A stretch of 64,000 nucleotides of DNA from Didymella arachidicola. Its lineage: Eukaryota > Ascomycota > Dothideomycetes > Pleosporales > Didymellaceae. The notes beneath the pieces are model-generated. The model did not search any database, was not told where the DNA came from, and was given only the letters and a program-made list of their open reading frames with translations. This document shows positions 1-12,390 of this stretch, in pieces (positions within the stretch are counted from its first letter, which is position 1; every line of letters begins with the position of its first letter). The position numbers and the translations under genes are program-made. The stretch lies in contig CM049985.1 in the NCBI GenBank assembly GCA_016630955.3, positions 2,294,001 through 2,358,000 of the forward strand. The letters are read 5' to 3'.

Positions 1-677
1 CAGCCTGAGTATATAGCTTGATTGGCTGCTGGGTATATGAGGCTTGCTGGCAGGGCTTCCCCTGAGGCACTTATGCAAGCAATAAGCGTGATCCACTCCC
101 GTGAGCCGTCTTGGAGAGTACCTCTGACTTGCTTGCTGTCCCACAGTGGCCGGGAGAACACTCGTTTTGCACGTTCAAGTACCCCGATCATGAAGCCCTT
201 CTCATCCATATTGTACATGTGCTGAGGCTCAATGCTGTACTCAGCTATCTTGCTGTGTAGAAGTGTGAAGTAGGCCTCAAAAGAAGCCCCTGAGTCAGCT
301 TGGTGGCGATTGCGATCCTTCCCTGTTGCCCATTTGGTGACCAGTTCAGCTGTGTGACGGTGGAGGAAGCGAGTAACCCAGCTATCAGAGACGCTGCTAC
401 CAGCTACTTTAGACGCGTAATTTCGGATTTGAAGCCTGTTAGGAGGGAATCCGTCCTCAGTAAGCTTATTAATAAGCTTAATAAGCTCTTGTTCTTCAGT
501 GTTGTTGAGTTTCCGTTGGTTAACTGCTTTGACCTCCCTAGAAGTTGAAACCCCTTTGTGCCTCCGCGCTAACGTAGACCGATCAACTCCCTTTGCTTTA
601 GCAAACTTTGTGTATGAAAGTTGTTCTTTATGATTGCGCAAATCGAATTCTGTAGCCGCTTCTTGAATTGAGTCCAT
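1..677 (-). CDS. Pogo/Fot1-like transposase, N-terminal part (open at window edge)
   Basis: An ATG at 675-677 opens a minus-strand frame that stays open to base 1, about 225 residues. It starts with a Psq-type helix-turn-helix (residues about 15-45, ending in VDRSTLARRHKG). A CENP-B type DNA-binding domain follows (about 60-115, with VSDSWVTRFLHRH). Then comes the first catalytic Asp motif of the DDE domain, YNMDEKGFMIG. The same order of blocks is seen in the transposases at 37942-39186 and 60266-62133. A transposase of this family cuts and pastes at TA dinucleotides. No stop or frameshift is visible in this part, so the copy may be intact. The catalytic C-terminal half is outside the window. 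Confidence 0.85.
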   Translation of the reverse strand, partial: MDSIQEAATEFDLRNHKEQLSYTKFAKAKGVDRSTLARRHKGVSTSREVKAVNQRKLNNTEEQELIKLINKLTEDGFPPNRLQIRNYASKVAGSSVSDSWVTRFLHRHTAELVTKWATGKDRNRHQADSGASFEAYFTLLHSKIAEYSIEPQHMYNMDEKGFMIGVLERAKRVFSRPLWDSKQVRGTLQDGSREWITLIACISASGEALPASLIYPAANQAIYSG

Positions 678-731
678 ATTGACTGAGCTATGGGGTGTTG
701 AAGATGGGGTGCGATTTGCTTAGCGGGGCGT
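1..731 (-). mobile_element. Pogo/Fot1-like DNA transposon, 5' part, cut by the left window edge
   Basis: This segment holds the start of a pogo-like transposase on the minus strand plus its 5' flank. The predicted outer end is the CGT at 729-731, followed by TA at 732-733. Read on the minus strand the terminus is TA then ACGCCCCGCTAAGC. Three other elements in this window also start with ACG after a TA. Just inside, the 8-mer CACCCCAT occurs twice, 14 bp apart. The other end lies outside the window, so the inverted repeat cannot be verified and the boundary is an inference. Confidence 0.55.
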
Positions 732-896
732 TACGCGATGGTGGGCGTCACGCGCACGGACTCGGTAGTGCCCGTCGCGTCCAAGCTCCTGCATTTCACC
801 GCGGAAGTCTTCCTGAAACGACCATCAGCTGTTCGACAGCAAAATGTCCAGCACAATGTCCAGCAAAATGTCTCCCGCGCCCGCTCTCACGAGGCC

Positions 897-3800
897 ATGA
901 TGCGAGGTCTCAGTGTCTATCGCCTCGGCTGGCGGCCGGTCCCTCGCCATGCCGCCCTGCCGTGCGCTCGCAGACGCGCCTCCCTCTGGCCGCTGCCCAT
1001 GGCCCAGCGCCGGCGCGCAGCAGCGGAGGTCAAGATCGAGGCCCTGACTGGCAAGTGGCAGCCGCACTGGGACAGGCTGGCCAAGGAGGAGCAGGAGCAG
1101 ACACCACACAAAGATGCAGCCAAGGCCTACGTGCTGCCCATGTTCCCCTACCCCTCGGGCACACTGCACCTCGGCCACCTGCGCGTCTACACCATATCCG
1201 ATGTCCTGGCACGCTTCCACCGCATGCAGGGCCGCGACGTCCTGCACCCCATCGGCTGGGATGCCTTTGGTCTGCCCGCCGAGAACGCCGCCATGGAGCG
1301 CGGCGTGCACCCGGAGAAGTGGACGCTGCAGAACATCGACGCCATGAAGGCCCAGATGATGGTCATGGGCGGCCGCTGGGACTGGGATGCTGTACGAAAC
1401 ACCACCCACACAGCTGCAGACGACGCTGACCGTCTGGTAGGAAGTTCGAACATGTGACCCGCACTTTTACAAGCACACCCAGCGCATCTTCCTCATGCTC
1501 CACCAACGCGGCCTCGCCTACCAGGCCGAGTCCCTCGTCAACTACGATCCTGTAGACAAGACGGTCCTCGCCAACGAGCAAGTCGACGCCAACGGCCGTT
1601 CGTGGCGCTCGGGCGCCAAGGTCGAGAAGGTCCTGCTGAAGCAGTGGTTCTTGAAGATCAAGGAGTTCCAGGAACCTCTGCTAAAGGACCTGGATACATT
1701 GGCCGAGGGGGGGAGGTGGCCGGAGAAGGTGCTCGCCATGCAGAAGAACTGGATCGGCAAGTCAGAGGGCACAAAGCTCTGGTTCGACGTCGAGGCGAAC
1801 AGCGGTGACGTGCAGTTCGATCCAATCCATGTCTTCACCACGCGCGCAGATACTTTGTTTGGTGTGCAGTACATTGCCCTGTCCCTGAGCCATCCCATTG
1901 TCCAGCGTTTGGCGGCCGACGACGAATCCCTCCGCGCATTCATCGCGCGAGCAAAGCACCTTCCACTCGACACCAAAGAGGGCTACCGTCTGCCCAACGT
2001 TATCGCTCGTAATCCGCTAGCTCAGGTCACAGGTGCGGGCGATTCGACAATCCCTATATATGTCGCTCCCTATGTGCTCGACGATTATGGCTCTGGTGCC
2101 GTTATGGGTGTGCCCGGCCACGACTCTCGCGATCACTCGTTCTGGAGGACCAACGCCAGCGGAGAGCCCATCAGGGTCGTCATTACCGAGAAAGCTGGCA
2201 CGCCAGCTTCGCTGCTGCTGCCTGACAGCGAGCATGATCACGCCATGACCGCGAGAGGCTTCCTCGCTGCCGACATGCCTGACTTCGCAAACATGCAGTC
2301 GAAAAAGGCCGTCAAGCTCATGGTCAAGAAGCTCCAAGATTCAGGAAAACGCGCCGAACAGACTGCCAACTGGCGGCTCCGCGACTGGTTGATCAGTCGG
2401 CAGAGATACTGGGGCACGCCTATCCCCATCGTTCACTGCCAGTCTTGTGGTCCCGTGCCAGTCCCCGACCAGCACCTACCCGTTGAGCTGCCCAATCTTC
2501 CCGACAGCTTTTTCGGGGGAAGATCGGGCAATCCGCTCGAGCAGGATGACGAGTGGAAGAAGACCTCATGTCCCAAGTGCGGCTCTGCGGCTGAGCGCGA
2601 GACCGACACAATGGACACCTTCATGGACTCGTCCTGGTACTTCTTCCGGTTTTTGGACCCGAAGAATGCCTCTCAGATGGTAGACCCTGCAAAGGCAGAC
2701 CAAGGCATGCCAGTCGATCTCTACGTTGGTGGAGTGGAACATGCAATCTTGCATCTCCTCTACGCCCGCTTCATCTCGAAATTCCTCGCCTCCACGCCGA
2801 TATGGCCAGCCGGACACCTCGTCAAGGGCGAGCCCTTCAAGCAGCTCATCACGCAAGGCATGGTCCACGGCAAAACCTTCACAGATCCCGAAAGTGGACG
2901 CTTCCTAAAACCAGATGAAGTCGACACCACATCCGGTATGCCCCTGATCAAAGCCACCGGCCTGACACCAAACGTCAGCTTCGAGAAAATGTCCAAGAGC
3001 AAATACAACGGCGTCGACCCCGGAGCCACAATCGCCCTGTACGGCGCCGACGCCACGCGCGCACACATGCTCTTCCAAGCGCCCGTCACCGACGTGCTCG
3101 AATGGGATGAGAAGAAAATCACCGGCGTCCAGCGCTGGCTGTCGCGCATCGTACGCCTCTCCAGCGCATTCTGGTGGCCCGACCAAGAACTCGCCCTATT
3201 CCGAGGCACAAAAGACATCGACGCCTCCCTACTCTCCATTGTAAACACATACCGCTGGCGCGCGCGCAAGCAGCGCGACCAACTCACAAACCAAGCCGAC
3301 CTAATCGCCTCCCTCAAACTCCCCGAAGCCAAACTCTGGACCAAAACCCAGCAAACCATCGCCTCAGTCACTACCTCCTACTCCTCCACACACACCCTCA
3401 ACACCACCGTCAGCGACCTCATGACCCTTACAAACCTCCTCTGGGACACCCCGCACGCCTCCGAACTCACCCCCTGGCTCAAATGGCACGCCCTCACCCA
3501 TCTCCTCCGCATGCTCGCCCCGATCGCCCCCGGCGTCGCAGAAGAATCTTGGCACAACCTAGCCACTCAAACCATCCACCCCAGTCTCCCCGCCCAACTC
3601 GCCCCCAGCGTCTTCTCCGCGGGCTTCCCCCGCGCCGACGAACAGATTATCCCCGACCTCAACCCCTACACCACCTGCGTCGTCCAAGTCGACGGCAAGC
3701 GCAAGTTCGACGTCCAGATCGAGAAGAATCCCACCGTGAGACCGCACGATTCGCGGAAGCAGCAGGACGGGATTGTGGGGCAAATTGCAAAGACGGCAGA

Positions 3801-4110
3801 GGGGAGCGAGTGGTTGGATAGGGAGACGGGGAAGTTGTGGAAAATGAGTGCGGAGGCAAAACCGCATGCGGTGCATCCTGATATGCCGGCTGATTTTAGG
3901 GCGGTGGTGGTTGGGGTTAGGCTGGTTAATTTTGTGAGTCCGAGGCCGAGGCCGACGAGGCAGAGCGTCGCGGAGGGGGAGGGGGAAGTGGAAGAGGTGA
4001 AGAACGCTGAGTCGGAGAAGGTGGTGAAGCGCAAAGCTACGTTCGCGACTAAACCCATGGGTAGCTTCGCTAGTCTGCGCTCTGTGGCCAAAGACGAGAA
4101 GGATGACTGA
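897..4110 (+). CDS. NAM2: Leucyl-tRNA synthetase, mitochondrial (bacterial-type LeuRS)
   Basis: Class Ia synthetase that charges mitochondrial tRNA-Leu. Two exons, 897-1391 and 1441-4110, give 1054 residues. The 49-nt intron (1392-1440) has a GTACGA donor, a CTGAC branch-like site and a TAG acceptor. The HIGH-type motif PYPSGTLHLGH is at residues about 85-94, and the adenylate loop KMSKS is at about 681-685. The CP1 editing insertion and the anticodon-binding region follow the bacterial/mitochondrial layout. I chose the ATG at 897 because the first 45 residues are rich in Arg and lack acidic residues, like a mitochondrial presequence. An in-frame ATG at 738 would add 53 residues but lies 7 bp from the predicted end of the neighbouring transposon. 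The C-terminus carries about 55 extra charged residues beyond the core fold. Yeast Nam2 also acts in mitochondrial intron splicing; that role cannot be inferred here. Confidence 0.95.
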
Positions 4111-6878
4111 GGAACACACCATGTACAGCACCACCGTGTATTCTGTAGCTTTTATAACCGAAGCCATGTACAACACTTAGACATCAAGTATGACGGAATA
4201 AACACACGTCGACAATCGACTCTGCTGTCCTAGCTATAGCTGGGCTGGCTCGAAAGAAAGACCGGTGTGTCCCATCAGCTAGTCCATCTACATGAAATCT
4301 CACCGTGAAAGCAAATAATATTCATCAGCTCTGGCGTTTGATACTGCTACGTCTACTTGTGCACTCTTGTCCGAACGTCAGCATTCCTGTTCTCTTGCTT
4401 CTCTGTCGAAATAAAGGACAAGCTGTCATGGCTCGAAAGAAGCACAAAGGAAAAAGTGCACACTGCGATGTATAAAGACAGCTTTACAGAATGCCAGGTT
4501 TCCTCTCTCACACCAATTTTGCTAAACATCAAAGCGAATCACCCGTCATGTCCTCTGTTCGTATCAAAGATCCAGATGTGGAAAAGTGAGGAAAGACCCA
4601 TGTTCGCTGCTTTCTTCTCTTCTGACTGCAGCTAGTTGCGATGCTATCAATACACCCACCCATATCTGATTCCGATCATGATCCAAATGTATCTCGGGTG
4701 GAGTACCATGTGCCAAGCGCTTCTCTCCACAGAGCAAGTAAGGCTTCCGGCCAAAGCTTCTTCCTTGCCTAGACGATGAGGAGACATCTCGCGGCTGCCT
4801 GCGTTTCGACTGACTCAAGGCTGATCCATGCGCGCACCGTAACACATAAAGTCCCAGCGTACACGCAATCATGTGTTCCTCCTCCCACCGTCATTTCTTG
4901 CCAAGCGAAAGCACATAGACTGGGTTCAATGTGGCGACGCTTCCGGTGGTGTTGAAAACTACTTGGAAGGGTCGACTGTCTACTGCACGCTCTCGTGTTT
5001 CTAGAGAAGGAAAAACAGAGGGGATGAAGGAACATGTTTTCTGCCTCGCTTTCTACTTGAATTCTCTCGATGATTTCCAAGTCCAAACTCGCCGAGACAC
5101 GTCAGGAGCTGCACGTTCATCTTTCCTCGGAAAATGCTTAAAATTTTGTTTTGCGCACTGCATCAACATGGAACATGGCAACTCAATGTGGATCCTCCTC
5201 TCTCCTGCTAGCTCTAATGTTCTAAAAACGCGAAAGATCATGGACCATGTTTAGGGTTTTGGTGCCGCCACAACCTTGCTGATAGCAACAAAAAAAAAGT
5301 ACAACAAAAACTCAACATGTGCCTGGTGCTTCTCCGAGCCTCGAGTCTCTCTGTAAGAAGACCATGGCTCCAATTTTGAATTCCGTACAATGTTTCACAA
5401 CTTAGACACATGGTCCGATTATCAGTGGTCGCTTCCAGCAGCGCTGACGTCGCTACTGCCGTGCGCCTGAGATATAAATATACACCACTTACGAGTGCGA
5501 CCTTCTCTTCTACATTCAATCGAGTCGTTTACCAAAATCGTGACAATAACGGTAAATGTGCTTGCTGCTTCGCCAACCGTCTAAATCGCTCCATCAAAAT
5601 CCAAGTCTGTCGGCAGATATGCTGTAGACGACGAAAATCAACGGTCATCTACTGTCTGGCTTTGGCGGCTCCCTGATCACCGAAGCCCTGGTTCAAAATT
5701 CTGGTACTCAAAGTCTGTGACCAAAGATGATCTGAGAAGATGTTATGAGAGTATCGCTCTTCTGGTAGACGTTATGTTCCTTTCCATGACGAGATAGTCT
5801 TCACCATCTCTGTGATGAGTTTATCCGTACTCCAATACTTCGACCTTCCGTCAAAAAAAAGCGCTTGCTCAGAAACGATGCTTACCTACACATATTTACT
5901 CCCGGAACTGAAAGTTGCCCACTGACTTAGGCACCGGGGCTGTGCATCGAGCAACTGCCGTACACAAAAGCATTGTCAGCGCAGCATTATCTATCTATCT
6001 TTACACCTTTCTATCTTCTTCACAAAAAAAAAAAGCGATTACGATAGCGACAATGTTGCGCTTCTCTGGCTGTTACAAAGCTACAAAGCTCCCCCGGATG
6101 TCTGCTTCCACATTCACGTCTTCCGAAACATTGAAAATTACTTTAAGACGTCTGGTGCACTTCCCCATGGGAGGACATGCCACCTCATCGAACAACAATG
6201 CCTTCTAAAAGCAATACCATATCAAACAATGACCGTCCCACAAGAGCATTGCATACCATATATATGACGAGCACGAAGTGTCCACCAAACAAATAGATAT
6301 CTGACCGTCAGCCCTGCGACTTGTCTTCCAGTCCACCATCGGCATTCTCCACGACAAAAACCGAGCTACTCAAGCCCATGTCCACCGTCCCTTCTCTTCT
6401 CGAAAAGTGTATACTACTTGGATCATTTGTCTGGTGCGTCTCTCGCGCGCTTTATTCTAAGCCATCAAGCTTTCGTGACGATGCTACATGGTTCTCACTC
6501 GCGTTCTCGACGCTCGGAAATCGTCAATGTTGGTTCATGGATGCTGTATTTCCGAAAAGGAAAGGTGCGCAAGGTCATGTCTGCCCCTGTGTCGTCAAAG
6601 CAACAGTTGGGAGGAGTTATGCTCTTTGGTAATGACAGAGTCTGGCACGAGCATTTTTTGCTGTTTTCCGCGTCTTCAAAATCAACACCAAATTGAACAT
6701 GAGTTTTCTTGCCCCACCGTTCCCAAGTCCGCATCATGACACTCGAAAAAAAAAAGAGCTGGCCCTTTCATGGCCGGTGTTTCTTGAACTGGTGGATGGC
6801 ATCTACACATCTACACATGTCGGTACTGGGGCCGCTGAAAGAAAAGAGAACTCAATTCATGCTCATTCGATGAACATA
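4111..6878. other. Gene-free stretch of 2.8 kb
   Basis: It lies between the 3' ends of the LeuRS gene and the convergent dehydrogenase gene. I see no open frame with protein-like composition, splice structure or familiar motif. Several A runs occur, near 5290, 5853, 6027 and 6748, the longest of 12, along with many short pyrimidine tracts. I cannot exclude a non-coding transcript. Confidence 0.5.
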
Positions 6879-8197
6879 TCACACTCCAAACCCATCCAAC
6901 GGATACTCGCAACTCTCAATGTTCTTCGGGTATTCGAGTCCACCCTGCTGCCTGACCTCGTCCATAACCCTCATGACTTCTAGACTTTCGTCCCAGCTCA
7001 TAACGTCACTCTCCAACTTCCCGTCCCGAATGCATCGCGCGCACTCGTCCGCTTCCCAAAACATGCCATGACCAGCGGGAATATCGAACTCCTTTGTCTC
7101 AAACTCAAAGTCTGCTGGTTTGCCACGATTGGCGTTGTGAGCTGGGATAAGCGTATAAGATGTCGGGCGGTAGCTGGGCGCTGACACAGTGATGTCGCCT
7201 AGGGTGCCTTGAATGCGTACGGGGTCTGCGCTTGGATGAGCATCATTGGGGGAAGTAGAGACGCGGATGTTTGTCAGCGCGATGGCATGGGCGTCGCCGC
7301 TGCCCTTCCCCATTCCATCCAGATTGACAGACCCCACATGCGCGCCTGGAAACTCGAGCACAATCGACGTCATCTCATCACACCCCGTGTCTTCATATTT
7401 GGACAAGGCCGCCTTGACATTCGGCCCAAGCCTTTTCGTGCCTTCCTCGGAGGTGTGCTGAAGGTGGTACAGTACCAGAAACACCCATGTCAAACTATAG
7501 ATCCCTAGGTCAAGCAGCGCTCCACCAGCGAGCTGCATATTCACCATACGATGCTCAGTGCCAAACTCAGCTTCAACATCATTCCAGAAGCTAAGATCCG
7601 CATAGACCCGCTTCACGGTACCCAACCTCCCGGATTGAATGAAGTCTTGGATCAAGCGGGTAAGCGGAAAGAAACGCGTCCAAACTGCCTCCATCAGAAA
7701 CAACTTCCTCTCTTTGGCAAGGGCGCAAAGGGCCTGCGCCTGCGGCATGTTGACGGTGATCGGTTTCTCAACGAGCACGTGCTTTCCGGACTCGAGTGCT
7801 AGGCGTGTGTGTTGGTAGTGATGTGAGTGTGGGGTCGCAATGTAGATGATGTCTACATCTGGATCTTGCGCAAGTTCTGCATAGCTCCCATATGCCTTCG
7901 CAGCACTGGGTGCTCCTATTCCTTTCAGAAATTCAGAAGCACGAGAGGTTGAGCTAGAAGATGCAGCCGCGACGACCATGTGGCGGATGTTGTTGACATC
8001 TCGAGTTGATGGATCGACAAGGAGGTCTTTTGTGAAGGCTGGAGATGTTAGGCGGTGTGGCGGGAAGGACAGCGGGACAGCTACTTTTTGCGATGCCGCC
8101 GGTTGCTTGGTCAGGTCAGCCTTTTCGGTACAGATTGTGGCAGCGGAAAGAGGCTACCTAGTATGCCCCAGCGGAGAGTAAAGTGTTTAGAAGTCAT
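6879..8197 (-). CDS. Gfo/Idh/MocA family NAD(P) dehydrogenase (dihydrodiol/D-xylose dehydrogenase-like)
   Basis: Three exons on the minus strand (8197-8158, 8105-8085, 8038-6879) give 406 residues. The introns are 52 and 46 nt, with CTGAC and CTAAC branch sites. The two small 5' exons are needed to supply the start of the Rossmann fold (WGILATGGIA, residues about 10-19), which a start inside exon 3 would lack. Residues about 75-105 hold the family motif VDIIYIATPHSHHY, then KHVLVEKPITVN, whose EKP lysine is the usual catalytic or nicotinamide-contacting residue. The C-terminal half forms the mixed sheet for the sugar substrate. The closest named relatives by pattern are trans-1,2-dihydrobenzene-1,2-diol dehydrogenase and NADP D-xylose dehydrogenase. 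The real substrate is not evident. No targeting signal is seen, so the enzyme is likely cytosolic. Confidence 0.9.
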
Positions 8198-8592
8198 GTT
8201 GGTAGGGGCTACTGTGAGATAGCTAATGGGAGGTTGGAGCTGGTAGTATCGCGGTGTATGTATTTAGCGTGTGAGGAACACAAGACGCACTCCGTGTTAC
8301 TCTGGTGGAACCATGTGCTGGGTAAACAGGAAGGAGCCCCCACTATGTAGGACGTACCTGCATGGAGTTGGGATGCTGCTAACGGCATGTCGGGTAAGTA
8401 TCCGAGCATGGGTGACACAATGTGCAGGGACAAAACATGGCGTAAATTCAGGGTATATACATAATTTCAAATCAACCTACATTTTGTAGTGTACATCTTC
8501 AATGTACATCTAGTGTCTCTTTGAACCACATCTTTGGGTAGTGCTCGCTGGCGGGCCCAGCATTTCCAGCGACGTTCAATGACGTCATATGC
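8198..8592. other. Intergenic, dehydrogenase promoter side
   Basis: About 395 bp between two minus-strand genes. It should hold the promoter of the dehydrogenase and the 3' untranslated region of the carrier gene. I see no additional gene. Confidence 0.5.
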
Positions 8593-9695
8593 TTACTGGC
8601 GGGCGAGCTTCTTACGCGCCTGAACAGTGTAGGCGTACAGCACGTCCTTGAACGCAAACAAGAACGCCGCGGTAATGACACTCTGAGTGACCTTAGGTCC
8701 AATACCTGACCCGCATTAGCACAGCACCTCACCCAATACCTGAGAGCGAACTCACCTCCATACAAGCCACTGTAACCCTCCTCACTGATAATCCTCTTGA
8801 GTGTCGTCATCATGCTCTCGCTCTTGCTGTCCCTACCCGCGACGTGCATCCTGCTCTTGACAGTGATATACGGGTATGTGATACTAGTCGCGAGCAGCTT
8901 GCCCAAAGCACCGAGGTAAAACGCATCCTTGGGCGTGACCCTGCGCTTCTTCTCGAGGAAGTTCTTCATCTGCTCAAACACGGTGTACTGCAGGATGGGG
9001 TTGATGACGAGGACGAGTGCTGGCGCGACACCGGCGAACAGGCGTAGCGGGCCTTCTTCGCGGATCAGGGCGAGCAGCGTACCGAGTGTCGAGGGAGCGG
9101 GCTTTGGCGACGAGCCAGGCAGGACTGGCTCGTCAGACTCGGACTTGCGTGTCGTCATGCGCGTGTTGACGACCCAGATGGGGTTGGTCAGCAGCACCGT
9201 GGCGGACCCGGCGATGGCACCTGCGATCATGGACTCGACGGTCGTGAGCTTGCGCGAGGCGCGGCCGGACTTGAGCGCGGCTTTCTCGAAGAAGGAACGG
9301 GTCCATTCGTACCCTGCTTTGTCAGTGTCGTCCTTCGAGCGAACCGCTCAGACACAGAGCAGGGGAGCGGGGCAGGTACAGTAGTAGTACACGAAGTTGG
9401 TGACGGTGATGCCGAACAGAGCAGAGTCCAAGCCTGCATACAGCCCCGTGATGCCCTCGCGCTTGATGATGCGGCGTGCAGCGCCCAGAGTCGAGGACTG
9501 GGCACGCTTCGACTCGACTTGGGCGCGTGTCGAGAGAGTGATGAGGGGATATGTCAGGGCCATCGATAGCAGTCCTCCTCCGGCTCCGGCAAGCGCGTGC
9601 GCGACATTGTCGCTCTGCTGCGCAGCTGTGCTCTGGGGAATAGACTGCGTCGATTCGGCCAGCTTCTGCTGCGCTTCCTGCTTGACCTCAGACAT
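8593..9695 (-). CDS. ANT1: Peroxisomal adenine nucleotide transporter (mitochondrial carrier family)
   Basis: Three exons (9695-9380, 9313-8756, 8705-8593) joined by introns of 66 and 50 nt give 328 residues, the usual size for a six-helix carrier. Three repeats are visible, each with the degenerate carrier signature: YPLITLSTRAQ, NPIWVVNTRM and YPYITVKSRM. The tract VYYYWYEWTR after the first repeat and the TYPL/NPIW pattern are characteristic of the Ant1/PMP47 branch rather than of mitochondrial ATP/ADP carriers. Family members exchange cytosolic ATP for peroxisomal AMP, feeding acyl-CoA synthetase for beta-oxidation. The N-terminus is a polar Gln/Ser-rich tail of about 35 residues. The assignment to the peroxisomal branch rests on these motifs and not on an alignment. 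Confidence 0.9.
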
Positions 9696-10125
9696 GGCGT
9701 GCAGCGTTCGATTCGCGTCGAGAGGGATCTTGGTAATGTCGTGGATGACTTGGCTATGGCGTGGAAAATGGATGGAGTGAAGGGCAAGGAAAGTCGTCTG
9801 AATCAGGCGTCTGGTTTGCTTCAAGGTATGATGCTGCGTGCAGATGCGGATCCGATGGCTTTGCGGAGGCTCGGTCTGGGGTAATCGTTGCGCATTCCGG
9901 ATCGCTCGACCTACCTCGGCAAAACGGTCCCACCACATGCCATCTCCTGAAGAAGCCGAGCATCATACGTAGTTAGTGCTCAGGAACGACTTGTCACATG
10001 CACACCGATCTTACAGTGATAGTTTAGAGATTGCTTGAGCAGGTTGCTTGAATTGTTCACAATAGCTCAGGCGCCTATGATGGCCATTGCTGCCCACATA
10101 TCGAACCAACGTATATAGAACGCAC
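9696..10125. other. Intergenic between carrier and permease genes
   Basis: About 430 bp upstream of the carrier gene and downstream of the permease stop. Some frames are open here but none has a plausible start, domain or splice structure. Confidence 0.5.
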
Positions 10126-11756
10126 CTACCTACCAAACTTCTTGCGCTCTAGCATCCTAAAAGGGACATACAACACAGCCGACAGCACCAGCGCAACCTC
10201 AAAACCAATGTCTCCGGTCCTCTCCGCGATGGGACCCACAAACCATGTCTGGCTCATACCCGGAATAACCAGCCCAAAGCAAAGGACCGCGGCACCTGTA
10301 GCTGCATAGCCAGGAGGAAGCTTTGATAGGTCATCCCAAGCAGTGTCGTCTTTCGTGTATGCTGCATAGCTAGCTTTGCGAAAGAGAAGGTGCTCAGTAA
10401 GCATGACGCCAATGAAGGCAGCGGCCCAGTACCCGGTAAGACCTAAGAAGTTTTCGAGGTTCAGGAAGAACGACTTTGCGGCTGGGATAGCAACGCCGAT
10501 GACAATCGCAGTGATGAGTACAGCATAGAGAACGCGAGGTATGCGGAAGAAGAACGGCAGCGCCATCTGGAAGTTGAGCGTGATGGCATACATAGTTGCA
10601 CTCAGGTTTCCGAGCATGCTGAAGGCCAGCACGACAGTGACGAAGCGACCGAATCCACCAGCTGGGCGCAGCATAGCTGCCAGTACGCCGCTCGCAGCAT
10701 TGAGGTCGTAGCCTGCTTCCCAGGATGGAATGTTGGTCATTGCGCCGCCCATGGCTGCTCCAAGGGTCATGAGCAGGACTGTCGGTAACGCGAGTCCAGC
10801 ATAGGTGTACGCGGCAATGCGGAACGGTGGAGCTTTGGGGTGCATGTAAGTGCTGAAGTCACTGGCGAGCGCAGCCCACGGAAGCATGAAACTCGCAACT
10901 AGACCGCCGAAAGATAGGACCTGCTGAGCGGTTGCACTAGGCGCAGCAACTTGTTGCCTGAGTCCTTCACCACCACAACCTGTGGCAATGACCAGAGCAA
11001 GGACAGCGGGAATCCACGCCCAACGCTCATAGTGATGCAGAATCCGGAAGCCACAGAAGGCGACAAGCATGGCAAGCAGCGAGATAATGACGATGCCTAC
11101 TGTAGCGTTGATGGTCTTCCCCTCCATGACAGCGGACAAGGCCTGCCCACCAATTGTGGCATCAACAACACAGAATCCTGTGAGAGTCGCGAGGTTCAGG
11201 AGCACAAGCAGTGAGACAAAGTACTTGCCAAAGGCAAAGCGAGCCTGAACAAGTTGGCGCACTGTGTGATGTTAGCGACTATTGATCAAGAGGTGCTCAG
11301 CCCACTCACTTCCAGTCCGCGGGCCCCATGTGCACATATACGCAACGGGAATTGTCGATAACAACGTGAAGAATAAGATGACAAGGGACGCATCTCGCAG
11401 GTTAAGGCCGAACGACGCTGTGCCGACCATGCCAAAGGTCACACTGAGTGATGAGTTAGTATATTGTCTTACCTTCTTCACGTAGGACTTGAAACTCACG
11501 GCAAGGGATTGCAGCTCATACAGAACCACAAGGTGAAGATGTTGAAGTAATTCGTCTCGGTCCTCTCATCGTACGGCACTGGCGTAGCTCCTTGGAGTTC
11601 GACATCGCCGCGCTTCGCAAGCAGATTGAGTAGACCGTGCAGACCTCCGACCCTTGAAGCTTTTCCCCGATGTGGAGATGAATTCGACGATCCGCCCTTG
11701 CCGACTTGAATCTTCCCTAACTCTTCCTCCGACGCTGCTATCATAGGTACGACCAT
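10126..11756 (-). CDS. FCY2: Purine-cytosine permease (NCS1 family, Fcy2-like)
   Basis: Three exons (11756-11500, 11443-11310, 11261-10126) give 508 residues. The introns are 56 and 48 nt and both contain a CTAAC branch site. The protein has the NCS1 layout: a hydrophilic N-terminal tail of about 75 residues, then some twelve hydrophobic segments. The first starts at NYFNIFTLWFCMSCNPLPVTFGM, broken here by the first intron. The segment WAALASDFSTYMHP matches the conserved substrate-site helix of fungal purine-cytosine permeases, which import adenine, guanine, hypoxanthine and cytosine with protons across the plasma membrane. It is transcribed away from the MFS gene at 12391, with 634 bp shared upstream. 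The exact nucleobase preference cannot be told. Confidence 0.9.
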
Positions 11757-12390
11757 GATGTCGGCGTAATCCGTCAGAGCAACTGCAGGTAAAGCAGTCT
11801 AAGTGGAGCGCAAAGTTTGGGGGTCCCGAGGACCTGGGTTGGTCGAAGTGATGAGGCAACGTTGCTGCAAACCACGCACGGCTGCAGAGGTTGCGCCTCT
11901 CAAAGGTTAGTTCAAGTGTGTTGGGTTGTCGTCTGGCATGCCTCTATGGGCAGCTCGCATCGATGTGACTGACCTCTTTCTCGTGACTCCCCCAGTTTTT
12001 GCACCGTGCATCCTGTGGCGCACAGCAAAGCTTTTCCGCCGGAAATGGCCTCGTCGACCCGCACAGGCACTCTTTCGCGGCCTCACCCGCAATTCTGATA
12101 TCGTCGCCGGTATTAAGCGAGTCCAGACGGTCGCCCTTTCTTTTTCAAGAACTTGGGGCGTTTTTATTGATCGGTCTGGAATAGCGTCATCCTCAACCCA
12201 GACTGGAGAGCATTCTCACGCGTCCTTGCCGATGCCTCGCCGGTCAGAAGCGGTATCCCGCCAAATCCTATAGGATTGCGGTGACAGATACTCCGAGATG
12301 CTGAGACTAAAGAGTAGCGATGAGGACGTTGTCGCGTGGGGTTTGAAAGGACAGTTCCTCGTCTCGCAAAATTCGTGAAAGTGCGCTGTC
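11757..12390. other. Shared upstream region of two divergent transporter genes
   Basis: 634 bp between the permease start on the minus strand and the MFS start on the plus strand. It must contain both promoters. I see no third gene and no motif clear enough to name. Confidence 0.5.

Noticed and set aside
695..1429. Long alternative frames over the LeuRS first exon on both strands
   Set aside because: They are shadows of the LeuRS coding frame, with low-complexity Ala/Arg/Pro composition. The LeuRS frame has the HIGH-type motif.
4357..6739. Several short frames in the 2.8-kb gap
   Set aside because: Short, overlapping, without splice structure or recognisable motifs.
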